From Taeniopygia guttata (lineage: Eukaryota > Chordata > Aves > Passeriformes > Estrildidae), in the NCBI RefSeq assembly GCF_048771995.1, contig NC_133027.1:10226001-10290000 (forward strand): a DNA stretch of 64,000 bases, written 5' to 3'. This document shows, piece after piece, positions 12,701 to 23,448 of the stretch. The first letter of the stretch is position 1. Each line of letters begins with the position of its first letter. Position numbers and translations under genes: made by a program. The notes below the pieces were generated by a model that did not search any database, was not told the origin of the DNA, and saw only the letters and a list, made by a program, of their open reading frames with translations.

Positions 12701-15700
12701 AGGGTGCTTTTCAAGCTCCATGTACCTTTGCCAAAACTTTAAATTTCCTTGGAAATGCCCTGAATCCAGATGCAGAATACAACTCCAGTGCATTGTGGCA
12801 GTCAGGATTTCGGTCTTTTTATGACTGGTTATGGGTGTTTTTTAGTTTTAAAAGAAAGACAAGCATGGGTCCTGAGTTGCTGGAATAATTTGGCATGAAC
12901 AGTGTGGGTATTAGATGACCTCTTCTCTTGACCTTTTGGTCAGGATCGAGTGAAGTATTTATATATACCCCTGTTGTTGAGAAGCCTTTCTCTGCTCTTG
13001 CAGGAATGATGGCTGATGAGCTGAGCAAACCTCTCTGTGCTCTAGCTGCTCTGATTGCTTAACTGCAGGAGAACCCGGAGAGGTGGAATGCATTAAGGAG
13101 AAAAGATTGTGGTTGTCTTGCTTCTCTGCCCAGTGGTAACTGAAGCTCTGCAGCAGATGCATTATTTCGGCTGTGATTTTATAAATAACACAGTTTGCTT
13201 TAAAAAGAATAAAAACAAAACCTCCAACCCTGAGCCTTCCCTTCCCTTGGTGCTGTGTTTCTTTACTCCTGCGTTGCTGCAAAGGGTGCCTGGCTCTTTC
13301 CAACTTTGGAGCGCTGTCGTGCCCACGTGGGATGGAGGGAGGCAGTGTGGGCAGCTCTTCAACAGCATTCCCTTGCACTACATTTAGCACATGTCAGACT
13401 TGGCACACTCTGGCCTTGATCTGCACTTGCAAAGCCAAGCTTTTGGAGCTCCATATCTGTCTGAGAGTAGAATGATAGGAGCAAATTCAGCAGCTTGCTT
13501 CTGCAAACATCAGAGCAGAAATGTTTAGAGGATTCAGTCTGTCTTACAGCTTGCTGTTTTGTCCTGGTATTTTTTTTCCTTTGAATCATCAGCCTTGCTA
13601 TTGATGCAGGGGAGGGTTGTGTCAAGAACATGTATTCCCTGAATTTAGATGAGGTAATGGTTGGCATTAAGGTTGGCGCTGCAAGCGAAATGAGCTCTTA
13701 GACAGTTAAACATGGCCTGTTAGCTCTTGCAGGTTTGGGAACTAAAAAAAAAAAAAAAGCCATTCATAGCCTAAACATGACCTGGGGTCATTTTATTGAA
13801 TCCAGAGCAGTACATGTAATGAGTCTCTTTGTTCTGTGCTGGGCTGGTACAGCCGAAGGAGCTGGATGCTGGAGTCCTGCCTCTGGCCTGGCTGGTGGAG
13901 CTGCCTTGGCCTGCTCCCTGCTCCACATTGGGTTATCTTTTTGTGAAGTACCAGCAATAACAACACCCTCACTTACAAAAGGCTTGAGATTTAAGTGTTG
14001 GCACAACTGAAAGTATATATACACAGAGGGAGAGAGGGAGTTAGTGGTAAGGGGAACTGGGTAGTCAGTCACTTTCAATCGGGCTGGTTTCCAAACAAGA
14101 CACTCCTGTTTGTTTGTGATTCCTGTCACATTCATTAATGATACACGCTTGGCCAGTGGTTAATTCTCAATTACTGTCATATCTGGAGTCCTGTGTCTAT
14201 TTCTGGGCTCCCAGTACAAGACAGTCAGTGTAATACTGGAGAAGGTCCAGCCATGCCAGTGTATGAGCACCTGATGGAGTCATGACCTGGAGAGTGGGGA
14301 ACAGGCAAATGGGTAAGAATTGAATTTCCACTTACCCATAACTGAAAGCTTTTTTGTATGGGGAGAGTGGTCAGGCAGCAGAACAGTTTGCCAGAGAGGT
14401 TGCAGACTTTCCACCCTTCAAAATATTCAATACTTTGCTGCATTCCTGTGAAACCTGCTGTAGCTGAGCCCTCTGAGAGACATGAGATAGGACTAGACAA
14501 TCTCCAGAGGCCACTTCCAACCTCATTGATTCTGAAATTCTCATTCTGTCGTCAGTCATTTTCTCTGCATATTCAAACTCTAAGCCTTTGTTAGGCTGGG
14601 GGCATTCAGTGTCTTGGAGTTGAAGCCACATGGTCAGCACTGATGGCTGCAGTCCCAGCAGTCCCACCAGCAGGATGAGGTGGCCAGAACGCTGCCATGA
14701 GGGAAGAGGGTCCCCAAGTGGGAAGCTTTGTTCATCATCTTTTTTCCCTACTCATCATTAGTGTTTGCATAGTTTTAATTCCTTTAACGAAGAGAAAGAA
14801 AGGGAGCTGAACCTCTTCTGTTCCTGACATAATTCATGTTATTTTTGAGCCCAGGAAGTGCTCTGCTTGCATCGGGTGCCTTTCTTGCTTCTTCTACAGG
14901 GTTTTTCCTGATCCTCCTGCCTCTGCCTTGGAAGCTTTACTTGCATGTGCTTCCTAATACTCCCTTTGTGTATCTATGCCACACATCTGCCACTGCCCCT
15001 TTGGTGACATTTATGTACTTGAGCTTTGCTGTCCCACAGAATGCATTGCAAGCTGTGGCTGGTTTTGCTGTTGCAAAACATGTAACCCGCACACAGTGAG
15101 GGCTGGGCTGGTTTAGAACATTTGTGTCTGGTTCCAAGGCAAGGGAATACTAATTTTATCCCATGCATCTGTTTCCAAGTGCAGTGGACCTGTGCTTTGG
15201 CAACAGCGCAGTGCAATCTCAGAAAATCCACATTCTGCTTTGCAAATGCAACAGCTCATGACCACGAGAGTAATTTTTTATCTGTCTTGGCATTCTCCCA
15301 ATGAATCCTTCTTGATTGCCAAAGCAAAATTTCTCCATAACCTTAAGAAAAGTTCTGCGTCTCCTGACTCCCAATCTTCCTTCTGTTCCAGAGGTACAAT
15401 CAATTGTAATTCCTTTGTTTTATGGGAATCAGTAGCTTTTTCCCACTAAAAGAAATTGTCAGTCTGAGCTTTATTTGATATTTTGCATCTGCTGAATTAT
15501 TCTGAAGGAAGGTGCCAAATAAGGGATTCTTCCACCCAGCTATTGACCTGTAACACAGAAATTCAAGCTTTGGACTGGAAATTATCTACCCATTTCAACT
15601 GAATGTATTACATACACTTAGTCTACGAGTGATGTCTTGGCCAGGATTTGGGTTAGGATTGTGTTCATAGCACAGTAAACTGCCCTTTGCAAAGGGATGG

Positions 15701-18700
15701 GTTTTCTACAGCAGCCACAGAAAAGCTCGCTGCCATGGACAATACGCAGCCTACTGAGGGGTTTGCCCTCTCAGATGAGCCTCCCTTAAGTTTCTGCTGC
15801 CCATATTTTGCGACAGCATGCTAAGAGAGATGCTGGTAGATTAGAATCCAAATGTACAACTCCAGATTAGAAAATTTTTAATCCCCTTCTTGGTGATACA
15901 GGCTGAGTTTCGCTGCAGTACTTTCCAGTTTCATTTTCCAGGCCAAATAATTAGGTTCAGCCTGTACAGTACTGTACTCCACCCTATCTATCAGCAGGCA
16001 CAGAGAAGTTTCTGACTGTCCCTTTTGACCAGATCCTGCTGCTGTGGGGCCCTGTTTGCCTGCTCCCAACACCCCCAGGGTGCAGCCATCTGCTTCCTGT
16101 CCCTCCTCCTTACACAGGAGAGAGACTGAGACAAAGACATTCAGGTAGTTGGTTCTGGGATGGACTTTCTGCCTGCAGAGGTGCTGGCATCCTCCCTGAT
16201 TTCTGAAGACACCTTCAATGTTGTGCCTTTCATGATCTAAAAGTGTTTTCATTACATGGGGTACATGGAAACCACCTTGGCCTTGAAATGCACTCTGCAA
16301 ATATTTGCTGCCAACAGAAGAGTACAGCTTTGTCTGGGTGCAGTTTGCTGGAGGACTGGGGTGGGTTGCAAGCAAGAACTTAGCTGGAAAATGACATTTA
16401 ACAGCATTGCTTTTGTAAAAATAAACAGCAGGCATTGCCAAGACGTTGGTCTGTGTTGGTGCTGAGAGAGATATCACCTCTGTCGGGGCTAAACCCACAT
16501 GGGGAGCAGGGGACATGCTGCTGCACAGCACATTCCTTTTAGTATTTATGTTCACAGAAATTACTGATCAGTTTTAGCCTGTGAGATAATTGATGACCCA
16601 AGGAGAATCAGATTTAAAAATATAGAGAGTATTCAAAGTTTAAAGACACTGTAGGAGATGTCACTGAAGGGAAATATGCTACACAAAGGAAGAGATTTTA
16701 AGTCAGAGCTTTGAGATAAGTACATTTAATCAGAGCTTTGGGATAAATACATTTAATCCGATTTCCCCATCAAATCCAGCAAGTTTTAAACAATCTTATA
16801 TTGCCCTTAATTTTAGAGTGAGTTGATTTTGAATACCCCTGGGACACAATACTTTGGGAAGAGTATTTCTGAGATGAGGCAGAGTCACCACTGTCTGGCA
16901 GTTTCATGCCCACGTGTGACAAGGGTGAAGCATTAACGTAGGCCCATTGCAGGCAGTTTGCCATCAAAACTATTTTCATGTTTAGAAGTATATACATGAA
17001 TGCACTTTTTGAGATATCAGAAGTTAAAAAGGTGAAAACAACAGTTGTGGCTTTCCATGTGTTAAGTTATGGTCTGTTTTGCTTGCACACCCATGAGAAT
17101 ATACATCAGCAGAGCTGCTGCCTTGAAGCTCAGGGTGCTGAATTCTGTTTTGGACTGGAATTTTATTGGGGAATGCATTCAAAATTACTTATTCCTTTCC
17201 TTTTTGAAGAATGAAAGACATATTGTCTATATAGAGGGTATGGATTTTAAACTGTGAAGCTTGAAAAATGTTTATAATCATGTTTATAACATTTGGCAGC
17301 AAAGTGGTCGGAGCAACTTTTTGGAAACAGTTTTCTTTTATCATTCCCAGCATGCTTTTGGTTTTGGCCCTGCTTCAAGTAAAAGTTTTTACCATCCGGC
17401 TTGGGATTTTTTTTTTTAAGAAAAGTAATCAACTAAGAGCTATTATTATGTTTCTAAACGTATATTGTGTTTTTAAAGCCATTCTTCCTGTTAGGATAAG
17501 ACTTAAGATTGTTACATTCAAATTGCTAAAAAATAATCAAATAGTCCTTTCAACATCTTACGCTGATTTATCTGCTTTTTTTGCACCTCATTCAGTTTGG
17601 GTGAAGGAATTAAACTGGTCTGTTTTGCCTTCTTGACTGAGGATAGTTTGCCAGTGCTTTGTGGAGAGGCAGCTGAGGGCTTGCAGCCAGATTTTCAAAG
17701 GTACCAGATGCTGAAATATAGAGAAACCTAAAAGATTTTGAAAAGCTTTTTGCTCAGTTCCCATGAAATGATCAGAATTGATGCAGAGTAGGTGTTCCCT
17801 ATTTCATGTCAATTTAGAATTGTATATTAAGGAGGTTTGGAAATCAGTGCTGGGATGGTGCTTTTCTGGCTTACAATCAAGAAAAGAAAACAGAAAAGGA
17901 AGATGAAGTTGAGAATGTACTTGGTTCTCTTTTTTGTAGAGAAAGAAGACACCAATGAGAGCAATAATGAATGCACAAATCCTTTGTTAATATTACTCTT
18001 CCATATGAATAACCACCCAGAGGATGGTGTGTTGCAGTGAATGGAAGAGCCTGCTGTGTCTGCCAGTGTTTCTGGATATGCCTCAATCCTTCTTCATAAA
18101 ATTAAAAGGAAATATTTGACAAGCCACACTATTAGTTTTGTAAAGCTTGTTTTCTTGAAGTGCAGGCTAGGAAGGCTTTTGGTTTTGTATGTGCTTTTCT
18201 GCCCTTCTTACTCTCCTGTCCTGAAGTGTGCTGTCACTAATTGTGAATTGGCAGTTAATATATATGTCTTAATACATTTTTCAAATAAATTTATAAATGT
18301 TTTAACACATTTAAGACATGCATACATGCACATCCAAATATCACATAAGCAAGTAAGAAGATGTCAGGTATTTTTGCAGCATTTGTGCTACTCATGTGAG
18401 GCTGGGAAGTAGTATGGATTGGAACATAACTCATTTGTGTGCTTGCCCTAATAGGTGACCCTTCTGTGATTGACCTGGACTCTGACTGGAAAGCTCCCAC
18501 AGAGGAGTGGGGAAACTGGACTGGAGATGAGGAGCCTCAGACAAGGGATGGGAAGAAGGTGAGGCAGTGCTGTTGATGGCCAAGGGAGACCTGGTCCACT
18601 GGGGTCAGCCTCATCCATGCTGGGATCTTCAGTCCAGCCCTGGAGCCAGGCTCCTTCGGTTGTGGGGGTTTTCTCGTGCTGGGAGGAAGTGCTTGGCACG

Positions 18701-21304
18701 GTCCCTGCCTCACCTGAGATAGCTGGAGCTGGGGAACACACTTGCAGGAGGCATGAGATGGGCTAGGGAGAGCTGGCAGGTTCTGGGAGTTCATCATCCC
18801 CCTGGTATCACTGTCCTAAGCAGCAAACCGTGGGTGTTTGCACCCTACTGCTGCTGACCTTCTCAAATACCCAGGCCTTACAAGAGGTGTGGAGTCCAGA
18901 GCTGGCACAGCCTTCACAGCATCTCAGGCAGGCAGGACATATTTATTTAAGTTTGCTGATAAGAGGGTTTGGTGACAATGATACAGTGGTATCTTGGGTG
19001 GAGATGTAGAAGCAGAAGTCTTGCTGTTTAAATGGTTTCTAGAAGCCCAGGGAAGTGTTCCCTTTGGGCAGCAGTGGGAAGAGCAGGCTGAGCTTTTTGC
19101 AAAGATATGTGTTCAGCTGAGGTGTGTACCCATTCCAGAGAGACAGGCCTGCTTGTACACTGTTAGCACACACTCCTGGAGGTAATCAGTTTTCCTGAAA
19201 AAAAATAAAATTAGCTGTCCCATGACTCCTCTTAAAAAATCTGTGAATCTTTCAGGATTTGCCAAAAGGCAAAGCAGGCATTCGTTTCTGTCTTTCTGGA
19301 CCCGAAAGCAAAACACAACGGAAGAAGAAGAAAATGGAAGTGAAGGAAGCAAAGGGTGGAGCTGGACTGAGGCATGTGAGTATTTTGTATTCCAACAGTA
19401 GTGTTTGGTTTTCCATTAGCAGAGGGGGGAATTCTTCTCTGTTAGGATGACCTAAGGGGGACTTTTCTTCCTCTCTGTCTTCTGTCTTTCTCTTCTCTTT
19501 TCTCCCTGTCTTCTCATAAAAACGAGTTATGAGGACAGTGAACAGTGGAGTTTTGCAACATAGTATTCCCTAACATATTTTCAAAACACTTTGATTTTGC
19601 AGTACAGAATGCTGTGCACTAAACTTGGAATGCATCTGCATAAACATTTTTTCATCCATTATTAAAACCAGATGCACTCCAAATTTAGTGTACAATTGGC
19701 CTGTGTTTCATCTGTAGCTGAAGGTCACCCAGAGATATCAACAGTAATGAAAAGGTGGTTCCCAAAAGTCAGTGGAGATAAAACAAGGCCACTGTTCTAG
19801 CACTAAAAAGCTTATTGAGAGAAAAATGTCTCAGAGTGCAACGGAGAAAGGCTGTGGAGAATGTCAGTTCATTTGGGATGGGAAGTGCACAGGAACAGGG
19901 TGTTGACTGGCTTTTGGACCAGTGCTTACCTGTGATTGGTGCTCAGTGAAATGAGAAATTGTGGGGGGAATGCCCGAAATGTCCAAATTGTTTTTCATTC
20001 ACTGGTCACATTTCTGGACATGTAAAGCTGCTTTTTTTTTGGTTTTTTTTAATAATTTGTCTTCCCCTCACACCCACTGTGATCTTTCATGATCCTTGAG
20101 ACGATTTTGCTCCCAGATCTCCTGATGCTTTCATTTTAAGGGAAGGGTTTTAACTACCTCACTGACCACAATCCACATAATCATTAGGACATGCGATCAG
20201 TTCCCAGAGTGCTGCCATACCGTTTTATGTTCTTTTTGGACATAAAAAATGAAATTACATATGAAGCCATATCCACAAAGTTGCTCATCACACTCCTTGT
20301 GCTACCTCCACAGTTTCTGTGGACTTTAGTCATTTAGCAGTCATTGGGCACATCTTACTCCTCAGTGTCACTACACAATGACAGTACTTCCATCTTAGTA
20401 TATCTTGCTGCTCTTCTGTTCACTGGGGGAAGCAAGGGGAGAAATAACACTGAAAGACAATTTCAACACTTTAATCCCCTCTAAAACAAATAAATAAGAG
20501 GTAGGTAGATAACATGGCAAACTATTCTAATCATGTAAAAATTAATTTGTCTTGCAGTTTCTTTAAATGCCCCACAATAATGACATTTTGTCTCATATTT
20601 TGTACTTGCATATGCTTCGTTTAACTCATGCTTAGTGAAGCATATTGTTTCAATTAAGCCTCAGCAAGGTTTGCAAACAAGAATGGAAGAAGACCCCAGG
20701 GACTTGACATCTACAAAAGATAGCAGTGATGCAGTCAGTGCTTCCTTCGAAAAATCCTTGGACATTAATAATTCACCCAATAATGGTAAGTGATTGTTTT
20801 TGCACATCTGATGAATTTTCAGAATAATGTGTAATCTAAGAAGTGTTCACAAATGCATTTTTAATTGAATATGTGAAATGCTTCTCCTTTAGCTGCATAT
20901 TTTAATTCTTTGAGAGGCTCTGTATTACTTAGAGGCTATTCTGACAAATACCTGTTCCTGTTCCTCTCAGAGTAACTGAGCAAAAAAAAAAGCTACTATT
21001 GCATATAGTGACCGTAATTTTTGCACATCTCTTTTCAACATGAAACAGAAGCGAGTATGAGTGAGTTAGAGCCCATTAAAAACATTGAGTCCTCCCCATG
21101 ATTTTGAATTACCCTTGAAAGTAGGTGGCCCTTGTAAAACACACCTAAGAACCCTTAAATCCTCCTCATCAAGCAAAAAGCCAGCAGTTCTCAGGGATAC
21201 AATTGCATGTGGAAGGTTTGTGCATTGTCCCTGTTTTTTGTATGCCAGGTGTACCTGGAAAAAAGGAGAAGAGGAAGAGGAAGAAAATGAAGAAAGAGAC
21301 TTGA
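3714..21304 (+). CDS. MTDH-like gene (metadherin/LYRIC paralogue), 5' part outside window
   Basis: Nine exons with consistent phases and consensus splice sites encode 304 residues. The first exon, expected to carry the membrane segment, lies left of the window. Metadherin is a lysine-rich scaffold protein of ER/nuclear membranes and nucleus that binds the nuclease SND1 and affects NF-kB signalling. Seen here, in order: PxNG segment, PKKKRK nuclear-localisation type block, GVWQTKISSREKRHLRKER (MTDH has GAWETKISHREKRQQRKR), an acidic exon ending SEDDVFSNVG (MTDH SDRSIFSGIG), DSDWKAPTEEWGNW (MTDH NSDWNAPAEEWGNW), DLPKGKA plus a KKKK block (MTDH ALPTGKSKKKK), and a C-terminus KKMKKET-stop (MTDH KKARRET-stop). 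The protein is shorter than MTDH; about 40-90 residues between the REKR block and the W-rich segment have no counterpart that I could find. Many residues differ from MTDH, so this is a paralogue rather than MTDH itself. Its position beside LAPTM4A (MTDH lies beside LAPTM4B) supports this. Whether it already has an annotated name is unknown to me. Confidence 0.85.
3990..4140 (+). mobile_element. CR1: CR1 LINE, 3' end fragment
   Basis: The stretch follows the CR1 3' end: a gttgcccag segment, then ggccaggctggatagggctc, cctggtctagtggaaggtgg, ggttggaactggatggtctt and an ending like aaccattctgtgatttt. It is 5'-truncated and diverged, with indels against the usual avian consensus. It lies in the intron between exons A and B of the MTDH-like gene. 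Confidence 0.85.
4806..4896 (+). CDS. MTDH-like exon B, NLS-type lysine block
   Basis: Acceptor tactgtag, donor g|gtaaca; phase 0 in, phase 1 out. It begins PKKKRKTQ, whose core PKKKRK matches the classic monopartite nuclear-localisation signal, and ends in an acidic QEEEG that joins the next exon as MTDH VDEG does. This corresponds to the KKNKKKSKSD region of MTDH. Confidence 0.75.
5230..6420. other. GC-rich block, possibly an old LTR-type element
   Basis: It starts with a purine-rich run of AAAGAGAAAG type after a TTTATTTAAT sequence (an AATAAA signal read on the other strand), then about 1.1 kb clearly richer in GC than the intron around it, including a GCTGTGCTGG triplication near 5770. 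The start resembles polyadenylation/R regions of songbird LTRs read in reverse. No retroviral coding similarity and no target duplication was identified, so the identity is open. Confidence 0.25.
6574..6617 (+). repeat. 22-bp tandem duplication
   Basis: Two adjacent 22-base units start ttcatgtgtt and end atgc, with two differences. Intronic. Confidence 0.85.
7190..7258 (+). CDS. MTDH-like exon C, TKIS-REKR block
   Basis: Acceptor ctctgttatag, donor g|gtaaat; phase 1 in and out. It encodes GVWQTKISSREKRHLRKER, the best conserved N-terminal MTDH block (GAWETKISHREKRQQRKR). The exon phase also agrees with the MTDH reading across E-G. Confidence 0.88.
7259..9091 (+). other. MTDH-like intron, no further exon accepted
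   Basis: The segment should hold the counterpart of the MTDH exon reading DSTIPGIEN if that exon survives. A 27-nt candidate with good splice sites at 8220-8246 was rejected because joining it to the 9092 exon makes a stop codon. Nothing else convincing was seen. Confidence 0.4.
9092..9310 (+). CDS. MTDH-like exon D, W-containing acidic segment
   Basis: 72 open codons plus split ends, phase 1 in and out; acceptor ttattcccgag (weak), donor g|gtgagt. It contains FDWDKKGAVW and ends RSEDDVFSNVG, aligning with the end of the MTDH exon that reads WSDRSIFSGIG. The 3' end is strongly supported. The 5' end is less sure because the acceptor has a poor pyrimidine tract and a short duplicated 17-base stretch lies just upstream (about 9041-9077). 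Confidence 0.72.
   Translation, partial: ETPAEHLWVAQQLSQPLTGTRRERCGHSQRTLVVVEKVLSLPRQSVGLCRRAQEPYGKNWHPPGQKTMFSPM
10219..10293 (+). CDS. MTDH-like exon E
   Basis: Acceptor tttaaattcag, donor g|gtgagt; phase 1 in and out, 75 nt. It encodes GTWDIADVKSCP followed by a serine/leucine-rich end. The TWDI core resembles QWDV of MTDH, which lies just before the SND1-binding motif. Similarity is weak outside that core; exon order and phase carry the call. Confidence 0.65.
14170..14535 (+). mobile_element. CR1: CR1 LINE, 3' fragment
   Basis: It shows the CR1 order: ctgtgtctatttctgggctc, ggagaaggtccagc, ggtcaggcagcagaacag, ccagagaggttgcagactt, ttcaaaatattcaatac and an end gactagacaatctccagagg followed by ccacttccaacctc. 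It is diverged and 5'-truncated, with a stretch missing in the middle, in the same direction as the host gene. Confidence 0.85.
16704..16757 (+). repeat. 27-bp tandem duplication
   Basis: Two adjacent 27-base units start cagagctttg and end acatttaat, differing at two positions. Intronic, no known function. Confidence 0.9.
18455..18558 (+). CDS. MTDH-like exon F, SND1-binding motif
   Basis: Acceptor cttgccctaatag, donor aag|gtgagg; phase 1 in, 0 out. It encodes DSDWKAPTEEWGNWTGDEE. In MTDH the two outer tryptophans (W394 and W401) of DWNAPAEEWGNW insert into SND1. Both are kept here with the same spacing, so SND1 binding is the likely conserved function. Confidence 0.92.
19256..19375 (+). CDS. 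MTDH-like exon G, KKKK block
   Basis: Acceptor gaatctttcag, donor cat|gtgagt; 40 codons, phase 0-0. It begins DLPKGKAG and has TQRKKKKMEVKEAK, matching [20 protein letters not shown], a nuclear-localisation region. It also has an inserted IRFCLSGPESK stretch not recalled from MTDH. Confidence 0.82.
19614..19693. repeat. Hairpin: 25-bp inverted repeat with 30-nt loop
   Basis: The arm at 19614-19638 (gtgcactaaacttggaatgc...) is the reverse complement of 19669-19693 with three mismatches. The 80-nt unit lies in the intron between exons G and H of the MTDH-like gene. Its size fits a pre-microRNA-like fold or a very small palindromic transposon (MITE); neither is proven. Confidence 0.8.
20665..20785 (+). 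CDS. MTDH-like exon H, serine/acid-rich
   Basis: Donor g|gtaagt is strong. The acceptor is taken as cctcag at 20664; a second in-frame AG at 20658 would add two codons. Phase 0 in, 1 out. It encodes a low-complexity stretch including RMEEDPRDLTSTKDSSDAVS, like the Ser/Asp-rich C-terminal third of MTDH but much shorter. Confidence 0.68.
21249..21304 (+). CDS. MTDH-like last coding exon (KKET stop)
   Basis: Acceptor ttttttgtatgccag; phase 1 in. It encodes GVPGKKEKRKRKKMKKET and a TGA stop at 21302-21304. MTDH ends KQIKKKKKARRET-stop in its own small last exon, so both the basic tail and the final Glu-Thr agree. This fixes the gene's strand and 3' end. Confidence 0.82.
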
Positions 21305-23448
21305 GGGAGCTGTGTAGCTGCCAGAGTGCCAACCTGATGGGGCAGACATGCCAAGGAGCTGCAAGGATTCTGCTTTCTGCGATGCCGCTGAGCCCCAGGC
21401 AAAGAGAGGCTCCGGAGACCTCCCAGCGAGAGGAAGAGAAGAGGAGCAGCGAGCCAGAGAGCGTGAGTGTGTGAGAGCAGAGAGAGGGAGCAGGCTGTGC
21501 ACAGGAGGTGCTTTTGAAACAGAGTGGCTGTTCATTGCAAGCTCCTGCCCTTGATCAAAAGATGTTGAATGGGGTTTGACTGGTTGCATTAAGTCCTTTC
21601 AGTTTTTTGCTGTCACGTTGTTTGTCAACTTGTAGTGTTCTATGCCATTGTAGAAATAGTCAGGCTGTACCTGACTGTGGTTGTACTTTGGTCCCATGGA
21701 GGATCCACCAGCTAGTCTGGTGTCCTCTGGCATTTTTGCAGAGGCGCTCATCGACAGGCTAGTAATGTACAGAAGGAAGCACTCTTCAGAAAAAAAGGGA
21801 GAATAACATGGATTATTCTCCAACCTCCTAACTCTTTTAAATCCTTGGTGGCTGTTATTGTCAGACCTTTGCCTCTTACCTTGCCATTTTTTTACTTTTT
21901 ACCCCACATCAGACTAGTTTGTTCCTCAGGGAACATCTAAACTAGTTTGCTCCTCAAGGTACATTCTAAAGGAGGTTTTTAACTTGTTTGGAAAGATGGT
22001 CTAAACACATTTTTCCCCTTGGATTTCATGGTGGGCTAAAGTTTAAAGTCTGTATGTCCAAAGCATGTTGCATTTGTACTTATAGTAGATTGAGGTAACT
22101 TTTAAAAATAATTTTTCTTAATCTAATGTTTGGAAGTTTTTTTATCATTTTGTCACTTGAATATTCTAATATAAACTAAATTTGTGAATGAAATTTTTAA
22201 GTCGGTTTAGTATTTATTAAAGGGTGTGTAGTTTTCCTTGTCAGAGGGCTCATAGTATGGGGGAGAATGTGTTACAATAGAATACTGTGGTTTATAAAGA
22301 ATGCTGAACTGACACCACTAAAAGCAGAAGCCCTTTATCCCCAGAAGAGCTGCAGCTTTGGTGGTAGCTGGAGGGTCTTCCACAGCTGGTAGATGGTCCT
22401 GAGACTGTGCCCGACCCATCCCAGAAGTGCTGCCTCGAAGGATGAGATAGTTTTTCTCAAATCTCCATCTGCATTTGACTCTGTGCCTTTGGAGATGGTG
22501 GGGGACATGCATGTTAAATGTGTGTACATTTGTAGGCTTTGGGCTGATGCTGTGAAACTCTTCACTAGGACAGTGAATAACCAGGGATGTCTGTGGCATT
22601 ACACTGCCACAGCTGCACTCCTGTTTGCATCATGAAGCCAGAGGAGAGCTCTGTGCTTCTGCCATTGCATCCCTGATCCCCAGTCCCAGCTTGACTAAGC
22701 TTTACTTGCAGCTCAAGACTTTTCCCTGGTGGCCTTCATCTGTTGCATAGCTGTCACATCAGCTGTACCCTTCAGAGAAGCAATTAACTGCAGCAATGTA
22801 TTTGTGTTTAGAGTTTAGCTACTATATGTTGAAGGGCAGTTCTCTTGTGCTGTGATTTTTGGGGTAGTTAGCTGTACTGTGTGCCCTGAAATTTAGCACA
22901 GTAGGGCTGTTTCAGACAGGCAGAAGAGGGGTAATCTTAACTGGTGCCACTTAGCAGCCCACTGTCTAGGATCTGTACATCTTGGTGTTTGTGTCTCAGT
23001 GTAGGTGAAATATTAGCAGTTCATGAATGGACTGAACAGACCAAAGGGCTTTTATCAGGAAAATAACTGTTTTGAAATAGATGCATAACAAGAAAATACA
23101 TGGCCTTGCTGGAGGAACAGGTACAGCAAGTTCAAGGGTTTAGAAGATGTGGTAATGAGTATGTGGGTAATGAACAAAGTTCTGCTATCTCTGAAGCCAA
23201 TGGAAAACATTCATTGACCTCATTGGGGCCAGGATGTTGCCCATGGCCTTTGCTTAGCATTGAAGATAACCTCTGTCATCCAAAAAAGAAAGAAAAAAAA
23301 GAGGTAAAGAAAAGCTCACAAGATTGGTGGACTACAGATTTCTTCTGCTTTTTTCTCTATATCTGCTTGTAAACGATTTGATGTCTTTATAATTATGCTT
23401 TATTTCAACATTTTTCAGTATTTCAAATGTCACTGTTCTTATAATAAA
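21305..23448 (+). other. Probable 3' UTR of the MTDH-like gene
   Basis: It follows the TGA stop at 21304. The first plausible polyadenylation signal in an A/T-rich setting is AATAAA at 23443-23448, giving a UTR of about 2.1 kb; the true end could be elsewhere. It contains a short tandem duplication at 21913-21969. No coding frame in it is credible. Confidence 0.35.
21913..21969 (+). repeat. Short tandem duplication (about 28-29 bp)
   Basis: Two adjacent units begin actagtttg and end tctaa, with a few substitutions and one indel. Confidence 0.8.

Larger units (their letters stand above)
10294..18454 (+). other. Long MTDH-like intron (about 8.2 kb)
   Basis: It contains a CR1 copy (14170-14535), an A-run at 10532-10549, a 27-bp tandem duplication (16704-16757) and a 225-codon - strand reading frame (15878-16555) that resembles no family I know. 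No exon fitting phase 1-1 and MTDH similarity was found. Confidence 0.45.

Noticed and set aside
21049-21120. Candidate MTDH-like terminal exon after acceptor aacatgaaacag
   Set aside because: It reads only about 17 residues to a stop and lacks the basic ET-ending tail. The exon at 21249 matches the MTDH C-terminus.
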